Source: Brassica napus (Eukaryota > Streptophyta > Magnoliopsida > Brassicales > Brassicaceae). Taken from it: a stretch of 64,000 nucleotides of DNA. A program made the translations under genes and the position numbers. This document shows, piece by piece, positions 55,875-64,000 of the stretch (position 1 is the first letter of the stretch; each line of letters starts with the position of its first letter). Location: the NCBI RefSeq assembly GCF_020379485.1, contig NC_063449.1, positions 39,429,473 through 39,493,472 of the forward strand. The letters run 5' to 3'. Below the pieces are notes generated by a model, which was not told the origin of the DNA, made no database searches, and saw nothing but the letters and a program-made list of their open reading frames with translations.

Positions 55875-58800
55875 TCTGATTGACTTTTGAAGATTGTAGC
55901 ATTCTCAATTGGAAAGTTTCTGAAGGCTGTTGTTGACTTCATATTCCGATTTCAGCAAATTGCCGGCTTTTTAAGCTCAGGGTTGCTAAATTTAGGGTCT
56001 GTGATGTATGTTTTTGTTACTGCAGATTTTTGTGTTGGCTGAATCTGCGATGATACCTTGAGCTTATCTTTTCAGGGCAGAGGCAATTCCAATGGAGAAG
56101 AACAATGTGCGGCTTCAGATGAGACTGGTTCATAACAATTTTGCTTCGTTATTACTCATCTTGTTCGGGTGGTTTAATCTTTCTTTAATCTTTAGTAGTT
56201 CTATTTTATCTTAAAGTTGTAGTTCTTTTTCTTAGAACTTGTTTGTCACCTTGCTTGTACAGGTTCATTCTGATGGAACAACCTAAACATACCACGAACG
56301 AAAGGAAAACAACTATCAGTGAGTTCTATGGTAAGCAAACCTGTTACCATTGCTGGGAGATGTTATAGGCTATAACGTTCATGTCTTTAACTTAAGCTCT
56401 TTGTAGAAATAGCCATTCTCTTGAAAAGGATTCTCATTCTCAGTTACTTAGTAGATGCTGTTGGATGTTTTGACACAATACTTACAAACTCTGGAATCAT
56501 GTCTCTAAATTTCAATATCATCGGCTTTGACTTTCAGGTGAATGTCCAGTGGTCATCCACTTGTTCCATATCCACGAATTCAAGGTTTAAGATTAAAAAA
56601 AAAACAGCTGAAGAGAAGAAAAAAAATTGATAGAAAAGGGAGACAGCAAGATTTTATTGTTTTGAAATCTAAAATGTAATTTAAAATTTGAATGTTTGAT
56701 GTTCGTTGTTTAAAACGTCTTGCTTTAAACTAGTTTTAGAAAACTTGTCTAAAACATATTTACCACATGTTTAAAAATTATTTAAAAACTTCAATAATTT
56801 AAAACATGAGTCTGTTATATATATTATATCATTTATATACTAAGATGAATAAGACACCTAAAACATGTAAAACATATTTGAAACGTGTATATATATATTA
56901 TCTTTTATATTTCTAAAGTTGATGATAATTTGATTTATCTAACCCTCCAAAAATCCTAAACTCTAAAACCCTAAACCCTAAGCTTTAAAACAACCTCTAA
57001 AACTCACATATTTTATTATTTTAATCTCACATTTTAAGTTTTATTCAAATTTTAATATTTAAAAAAAATTATTAAATATTGTCACCCTAAACCCTAAATA
57101 TGTTTTTTATACCCTAAACATAAACTTCAAAACTTCAGTCCAATCTTAAACCTAAAGTCAAAATTTAATCATTTTAAAAATCTAATCTTAAATTCAAATT
57201 CTAAACTTCAAACACTAAATCTTAAATCTATACTCTACATCTAATACCCTACACGCCAAACTTAAACTCTACATACAAAATCATAAATCCAATCTTTACA
57301 AACTTATAATAGAAACTTAAAATTTAAATTCCAAATATATTCTAAAACTCAAATCACATACTTAATCCTAAATCTTAACCCTAACTCCTAAACCACATAT
57401 CTCATTTTAATATATATCATAAAATATTAAATCTCAATTTTAAATAAATTATAATTCCGTAAATAATTTAAAATTTCAAATACAAAATTTAGATTTCAAA
57501 TATTAAATTATGATATCAAAGTATTTAAATCTTAGATAATTTTTATAATAGCTATAAATAAATAAAAAGATAATTTGTATTATGTTTTTTGATCCATTGA
57601 TTAATTTGAATCAAATGCCCAAAATCACTCTTGTATCTATCCTCATCCTTCTTTTCTATTAGTCGTTGTTGTTTATGGCATGGATCACCATCTGCACCAT
57701 TGGATAATATTGAATCAACGCTTGAAATTAATTGTTCTTTATTCTTTTTTATTTTATTTTTTTCTGAGATCTACGAGCCAGGGAAGCAAGAGAGAGAAGA
57801 GACGGAGTTCGTAGAGAAAGGAGAAGAAGCGACGGCCGCTCGTCACCACACCACCATCGTTCGTTACCACCCCCACCATCGCCATCTCTCCCGTCCCCCA
57901 TCGCTCGTCACCACCACCATCGCTTCTCCGATCCGTCTTCACCGGAGTCGCCACCACCACCGGTCACGCTCGTCATAACCACCATTGATCACTTCTCTGT
58001 CTCACATTCTCTCTGTGTTTTTTTTTGTTCTTATATGGTTTGATTCGAAGTTAAAGTTCGTTTCTTTAATTATGTGTGTTGCAGAAGTCCAAGAGGAATG
58101 AGTATGCCAAACTATCTCCTACGTTTGCAAGGTATTGTTTTACCTTGTCTGATTTGTTTTCTATCATTCTGTAATTTTCATGTGTTTGTTCGCTACATGC
58201 TCGTAAGAGACTCAGCTTGATCTTTGAAAAGTGCTCTGCTTTTTTCAATTTTAGTTAGAGACCAAGGTTTCAATTTTTGTTGCTGTTTGTTTGTGTCTCA
58301 GACTGTTTCGGTCAGGTTGATAAAGGGACTAATATTCTTGAAATTTATCGCAATCATTGTGATACTGATCACACTTGCTCGCATGATGCTGCTACTTGCT
58401 CTTTTTGGTTCTTTGCTGGAGAAATTGAAAGATTTGCGTTTAGCATCTGATCTCTCTTCTTTGTGTGTGTTTCTGCAAGTAAAAATGGTTTAGGGCTGTG
58501 TATGTACTTTTCATTCTGATGGGTTATTTGGGATTTAAAGTTTTTGACATTCTCATAGTTTCCATAAATTTTCAGCAGGTAACGTCACTTTCCCTTTATG
58601 AGTCCGTGCAATAAGCTTGAAGACAGAGGTGGATGGGACGAGCTTGCTGTGATGGGTGGGGCGGAGAGGCGTCAGATCTGAAGAAGCTGTGTAGTGGAGA
58701 TGGCAGAGGAAGCTAGCGATGGTAGTGGTGGCGGCACTAAAAGATAGAGCACTAGAAGATAGGAGATGAATTTTAGGTTTAGAAATTTTAGGTTTAGTTA

Positions 58801-58960
58801 AAAATTTGGTTTAGTTTAATATCACATTCATAAATATGTAAACAATTTCAATATATAAAATTTAATTTAATTTATATTTTTCATAATTTTTTATTTTTTT
58901 ATAATGAAAATAATTAACAAAAGTAATACGTCATTAAAATCAAACTAATAAATTTTAATA
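55875..58960. other. Long AT-rich stretch without a supported gene
   Basis: Short plus frames at 56421 and 58224 and a His/Pro/Arg-rich low-complexity frame at 57631-57978 show no domain. 56640-57560 is full of diverged CTAAAC/CTTAAAT words. A possible leader-intron structure (GTATTG at 58132, TTGCAG before 58085) could belong to an unrecognised gene. Confidence 0.35.
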
Positions 58961-59165
58961 ACATTTGTATCACGTTATTATAAATATTAAAAATTGCATA
59001 GCTATTAACGATATCGTTGTTTATTTAACTATAGTATACGACAGATCCGCTATCAAAAAGGTCAGACCTACGATAACGGGCGCTGTCAGAGCGTTTTAGG
59101 GAACGCTATTAAAACGAATTAATAACGTTTAACGCCAGCTATTAATACTCACATTTCCTGTAGTG

Positions 59166-60500
59166 GCGCTCCAATTGAAATCGGCTGGTCCATACAAGAA
59201 TGGCTGGTCCGGCAAGAATTCTCCAAGTTTTACTTTTTTCTGCATACGTCCCAACCTCTCAATCTACTCCGGACCTGAAATGATTCGAAAAGGAATAGAA
59301 AGACTCGATCAAGATGTGAAAACACTTTAGAAGACATATATACAATGTGTCAAAAACACATATATCAAAGATCCGAACCGTTGCATCAAGACCAAGATAA
59401 AGCACTCCTCATACGCACAACTTCTTCAACATAACTAAGGCACTAGAGAAAAAAACTCCAACCAAAATGTCAGAAGCGCCAACACAAAACCAGTTTGGGA
59501 TGATAATGAATCTCTTGATTAACCCTCATCCCAAGGTAAATAGAGACCTCAAAAAAGCCACAAGTGCAATCCATCCAACTTACCACAACAGCTCAAACTG
59601 AGTAACAAGCAAAACCAGAACGAAACCAACAAGAGAAGGACAAAGCAAAAACCAGAGCTTTGCAAGTCCAAATGCTAAAACAAACCCAAAACTCTACCAA
59701 ATGCCACAAGAGACCACAAATGAGACCGGGGAGAGGTACCAAGAGATAATGCCTTCACGAGGATCAACCCAAATCTCGAAATCTGTTGTAACCAACTGTA
59801 GAATCAAGAATCTGTCTACTCTACTAGAGACGTCAAGCCTATATCTCCATCAGTAATTACACCAACCCGCTGGGAAGGAAGAAAGCCACCAAGGAAAGAA
59901 ACCCATCAGAAATAGACGATGAAACACCCATCATTGAGATGGTAAGCCTAGATCGAGTTAACAACCATCAAAAAGAATCCCACGTTGGCACGGATCTAAC
60001 TACGAACATAAGAAGTAAAAGCAAAAGAAAGAGGATTGGGACCTCTCCGGAGAGGCCCAGATCTGAAGCTTGAAAACTTGGCGGCAGAAAGAGAGAGACT
60101 GCGGACTAGGGCGAGCCAAGTTTAATTATGTGACATCATGATGATTATTAGCTTTTGTTTCCTCTAGTCCAGCTATCGTTTAATCTTCCATGATCGTTAG
60201 ACTAAATAGTACGAAAGTTTTCAATATACATTGAATGTATCGAATTATACTATTGAGACCACCATACTTGCGGAATACCATATGCTATGTGTTTTCTTAA
60301 CGAAAACTACTCCATATGCAATGTTGGCAGCATGAGAACTAATAACGTGTAGATATAAAAGTAGTTGACGAATGATACAAGTTTGTGGAAGTGAATAAAT
60401 CGATGGGATGAAAAAGTCATGGACTATGGAACACAACATTTTGCTTGCCTGCTAGGATCGACAAAATAATTTAATTTCGAATTTTCTTGCAAAGTAACTT
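59166..60500. other. Duplicated upstream region of S-domain gene 2
   Basis: Nearly identical to the region before gene 1 (about 32660-34017). No coding frame is supported. Confidence 0.6.
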
Positions 60501-60506
60501 AGGATG

Positions 60507-60515
60507 TATATATAT
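60507..60515 (+). promoter_or_regulatory. Probable TATA box of S-domain gene 2
   Basis: A TATATATAT run about 70 bp before the ATG at 60580, shorter than in gene 1. Confidence 0.45.
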
Positions 60516-60579
60516 GTATGCAAGTGAGGACAAAAACTAACAACAAGAAAAAAAGAAAGAAAGAAAGTGGTGGGGAAAG

Positions 60580-61908
60580 ATGAAAGGGGTACAGAACATT
60601 TACCACCATTCGTACACCTTCTCGTTCTTGCTAGTCTTCCTTGTCTTGATTCTATTTCATCCTGCCCTTTCGATCTATGTCAACACTTTGTCGTCTTCGG
60701 AGTCTCTCACAATCTCGAGCAATAGAACACTTGTATCTCCCGGTGGAGTCTTCGAGCTTGGTTTCTTCAAAACCTTGGAACGCTCGCGATGGTATCTCGG
60801 AATATGGTATAAAAAGGTCCCCTGGAAAACCTACGCATGGGTCGCAAACAGAGACAACCCTCTCTCCAATTCCATTGGAACCCTCAAAATCTCTGGTAAC
60901 AATCTTGTCTTGCTAGGTCAGTCTAATAACACTGTTTGGTCGACAAATATTACTAGAGGAAATGTGAGATCTCCAGTGATAGCAGAGCTTCTTCCCAACG
61001 GTAATTTTGTAATGAGACACTCCAACAACAAAGACTCAAGTGGATTCTTGTGGCAGAGTTTCGATTTTCCGACAGATACTTTACTTCCGGATATGAAACT
61101 AGGTTACGATCTCAAAACAGGGCGCAACAGGTTCCTTACATCGTGGAAAAGTTCAGATGATCCCTCAAGCGGGAATTTCGCGTACAAACTCGACCTTCGA
61201 AGGGGATTGCCTGAGTTTATTCTTATAAATACATTTTTGAATCAAAGTGTTGAAACGCAAAGGAGCGGTCCTTGGAATGGAATGGAGTTTAGTGGCATAC
61301 CGGAGGTGCAAGGATTAAATTACATGGTTTACAATTATACGGAGAACAGTGAGGAGATCGCTTACTCGTTCCATATGACCAACCAAAGCATCTACTCCAG
61401 ATTGACAATCAGTGAGTTGACACTCGATCGATTCACGTGGATCCCGCCATCATGGGGATGGAGCCTGTTCTGGACTTTACCAATGGACGTGTGCGATCCG
61501 CTTTACTTATGTGGATCTTATTCTTACTGTGACCTAATTACTTCACCTAACTGTAACTGTATTAGAGGGTTCGTTCCCAAGAACCCGCAGCAGTGGGACT
61601 TGAGAGACGGAACACAGGGGTGTGTGAGGACGACGCAGATGAGCTGTAGTGGAGATGGGTTTTTGCGGCTAAACAATATGAATTTGCCGGATACTAAGAC
61701 GGCGACTGTGGATCGGACAATTGATTTGAAAAAATGTGAAGAGAGGTGTCTAAGTGATTGTAACTGTACATCGTTTGCTATTGCGGATGTTCGAAACGGC
61801 GGATTGGGTTGTGTGTTTTGGACCGGAGAGCTCGTTGCGATCAGGAAATACGCCGTCGGTGGTCAAGATCTATACGTCAGATTGAATGCTGCTGATCTAG
61901 GTTAGTTT
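60580..61908 (+). CDS. S-domain exon 1 of an SLG/SRK-type gene, continuing beyond the window
   Basis: Exon 1 starts at ATG 60580 and ends about 61902 at CTAG|GTTAGT. In unspliced RNA the frame stops at the TAG a few bases later, giving a secreted 441-residue protein. Signal peptide, lectin, S-locus glycoprotein and PAN regions with 12 Cys are as in gene 1. It differs by a 4-codon longer hypervariable stretch before RSGPWNG ([13 protein letters not shown] against LNQGRYEM) and by [18 protein letters not shown] against [18 protein letters not shown]. No transmembrane or kinase exon was recognised before 64000, so the product is either SLG-like or the extracellular part of a receptor kinase whose other exons lie to the right. 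Confidence 0.85.
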
Positions 61909-64000
61909 ATTCTCTTAAAACTAAACACATCGGATATCCTATGTGTCATCAATAATTTATACTTTTGTTCGGATGAGGAAGTCTCCCTATTTTTTTCGAT
62001 CCAAATATTTGACATGTCTTAAACATCTTTTCTACTTTCTTTTTTTTTTTTAACAACAAAATCTTTTCTACTTTCTATGAATTTGTTAAGTTAAAAAGTT
62101 TTAAAGTGCGAAATATAAAACTGATTAACGGGAAGGCTGAATAAAATTTCCAATCCAAGTTGTTTTTGTTTTACTCTATAAATTTTTAAAATAACTAAAA
62201 TTAAATTAATTGTATAGAAAAATATATTCAATAAAATTATAAATTTTGTGTTACATATATAATTTGTTTTGAAATACAAATTTAGGAAATAGTACTTGCA
62301 CATACTTTAGCATTGAACAATACCTGCTTAAATAAGAGTTTAAAATTAATCATTTTAAACATTTATTCCAAAATTCAAATAATAAATGTGAGCCATTCAT
62401 CCAAATAAGTAATTAAACAAAAAGCTAGTTAATAGAATAAAATAGTATAATTTGACAGTTACATAGAAACATATTGATAGCTAATCATCCCATAGAAAAT
62501 CTTTTCTACTTTCTTTATTTTTAACAACAAAATCTTTTCTACTTTCTATGAATTTGTTAAGTTAAAAAGTTTTCAAGTGCGAAATATAAAACTGATTAAT
62601 GGGAAGGCTGAATAAAATTTCCAATCCAAGTTGTTTTTGTTTTACTCTATAAATTTTTAGAATAACTAAAATTAAATTAATTGTATATAAAAATATATTC
62701 AATAAAATTATAAACTTTGTGTTACATATATAGTTTGTTTTGAAATGCAAAGGAAATAGTACTTGCACATACTTTAGCATTGAACAAAACTGCTTAAATA
62801 AGAGTTTAAAATTAATCATTTTAGACATTAATTTCAAAATTCAAATAATAAATGTGAGCCATTCATCCAAATAAGTAATTATACAAAAAGCATTAGTTAA
62901 TAGAATAAAATAGTATAATTGTACAGTTACATAGAAACATATTGATAGCTAATCATCCCATTGATAGTGTATGCGTCTAAAAATGGATATCAATATTATT
63001 GTGACATTACAAGCGTACGTATTTATTTGCAGGCACATGCACCGGTTAACTCTAATAAGGAAGAGGCATAAAATATAGTAGCTGAATAATAAAAGTGCGG
63101 GTCTACACCGAGGTTGTAGCAGAATAGCCGAATCAATACATTGCAGTGGTATTATTATAAGACTAAGCGACATATTCATGTACGCATATAAACATTTATA
63201 AAATAATCAAATTTTAATTAATGAATGCGTTGTTTCCACATGTTGATCAGTTTTAAATCATTTATAATTTATATATATGAAAAATAAATATAATATTATG
63301 TTGTTATTTCAATTTAATATGTGATTTAATATATAACAATTTAGAATGGTTCATTTTTTTGGAATAATAGATTATATATAATTTTAAACTAAATCATAAT
63401 TCATTTTGAATCTAAATAGATGAAAATCATATTATTTTAAATTATTTTAAATCATATTTAGTTCTATTCATCCTATTAGTTTATAAATAGATTTTATTAC
63501 AATCTAATTACACTAAAATGTGAATAATTTATTCATTTAGTTTATTCATTTACACTAAAATTAATATATGAATAAATTATTCACATTTTAGTTAGTCATC
63601 TTACATTTTGAAGTATTTTATATAATTTGTATATGTTGCCTAAAACTAACATTAGAAGAAGAAGAATAAAAATTACAAATATTAATTTTCCCAATTTATA
63701 ATTAAATAATTAATAACTTTGTTTTGAAAATAAAATAGCAAATTTGTTTATTCCATTGATATTATGAAATAAAAATTGAATAACTAGTATAGTATGTATA
63801 TATTACATAGAATAAGTTATATACATATATTTTTTAATCAAATTTTTTATAATAAATAATTAATTGTTAAACTAATTCTTATTAATCCAATATACATATA
63901 ATACTGAGTTTCGAAAAACTGATGTAAAATATTTCATAAAAAACATTCCAATAGCTTTAGAAAGATATACAAAATTTTCATTTTTGTTATTTTAGAATAA
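61909..64000 (+). other. First intron or 3' flank of S-domain gene 2
   Basis: Begins like intron 1 of gene 1 (AAACTAAACACATCGGATATC) and realigns with it to about 62985. It contains a tandem duplication (62026-62495 and 62497-62960). 63200-64000 is very AT-rich, with no exon recognised on either strand. Confidence 0.6.
62026..62960 (+). repeat. Tandem duplication of about 470 bp inside the intron
   Basis: Two units with a 471-bp offset, starting at TAACAACAAAATCTTTTC (62051 and 62522) and ending at CATAGAAACATATTGATAGC. They differ at a few percent of positions. Gene 1 has no copy of the first half of the unit. Confidence 0.85.

Larger units (their letters stand above)
55012..59165. mobile_element. 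About 4.1-kb insertion in duplication copy 2, with a CACTA-type right end
   Basis: Absent at the corresponding place in copy 1 (near 32602), where AGATTAGCGAT continues into CACTGTAAAT. The right edge is CATTTCCTGTAGTG (59152-59165), the inverted CACTACAGGAAATG end of a CACTA element. It is preceded by GCTATTAA-type subterminal words (58990-59145). A matching left end was not found, so the element is truncated or rearranged. The inside is AT-rich, with CTAAACCCTAAA-like words at 56940-57120 and a (CAC)n-rich stretch at 57840-57970. Confidence 0.55.
54151..62985 (+). repeat. Segmental duplication, copy 2
   Basis: Counterpart of 31499-35615, with an extra insertion at about 55012-59165, without the hAT MITE and with a partly duplicated first intron. 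The direct orientation and about 26.5-kb spacing of the S-domain genes indicate a tandem duplication later enlarged by transposons. Confidence 0.9.

Noticed and set aside
57631..57978. A His/Pro/Arg-rich protein gene
   Set aside because: Low-complexity (CAC)n-rich DNA gives open frames on both strands; no supporting features.
35616..60579. An SCR/SP11 pollen-ligand gene between the S-domain genes
   Set aside because: I looked for a small secreted protein with eight Cys (GxC...CxC...CxC pattern) and found none. Its short, variable exons are easy to miss by eye, so its absence is not proven.
61909..64000. Transmembrane or kinase exon for S-domain gene 2
   Set aside because: No frame resembling [11 protein letters not shown] or kinase motifs was found; the sequence is AT-rich to the end. 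The exon may lie beyond the window.
1..64000. CRISPR arrays, bacterial operons, rRNA or tRNA genes
   Set aside because: The window is plant nuclear DNA. The tRNA-like matches are retrotransposon primer sites, not tRNA genes.

Overview
The window is nuclear DNA of a flowering plant, most probably a Brassicaceae of the Brassica/Raphanus type. The evidence is two S-domain genes whose products look like Brassica S-locus glycoprotein/receptor-kinase (SLG/SRK) proteins, multi-exon plant-style genes, tRNA-Asp- and tRNA-Met-primed LTR retrotransposons, and plant hAT, CACTA, Harbinger and Mutator-type DNA transposons. Most of the 64 kb is mobile DNA, much of it nested. Few host genes are recognisable.

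Layout. 1-6166: 3' part of an Athila-like Ty3/gypsy element (broken pol, noncoding 3' region, 3' LTR). 6.2-20.1 kb: fragments of an En/Spm-type gene, of an apoptosis-inducing-factor-like oxidoreductase gene and of a possible folate/biopterin transporter gene. These are split by a Harbinger-like element with a nonsense-mutated transposase and by a minus-strand Ty1/copia element that has lost its reverse transcriptase. 20.3-22.4 kb: an LTR-like stretch and a fold-back element with 9-bp target duplications. 22.5-29.45 kb: a minus-strand, gag-only, tRNA-Asp-primed LTR element rearranged so that a near-complete copy sits directly beside a solo-LTR copy of the same insertion.

31.5-36.4 kb and 54.15-63 kb hold two direct copies of one segmental duplication. 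Each copy carries a fragment of an unidentified minus-strand gene, about 1.6 kb of upstream DNA and an S-domain gene. Copy 1 (34100-36419) has a second exon encoding a transmembrane helix and then stops before any kinase, so it predicts a membrane-anchored S-domain protein. Copy 2 (from 60580) shows exon 1 and the start of a long intron that runs out of the window. It may be a full receptor kinase, but this cannot be seen. The roughly 19 kb between the copies is filled by a nearly intact Ty1/copia element nested in a Tat-like gypsy remnant, an eroded Athila-like remnant, a minisatellite and an 8-kb CACTA transposon.

The S-domain proteins would act at the cell surface in pollen-stigma recognition or in a related receptor role. 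No pollen ligand gene (SCR/SP11) was recognised, so the window may be part of the S locus or a paralogous S-domain cluster.
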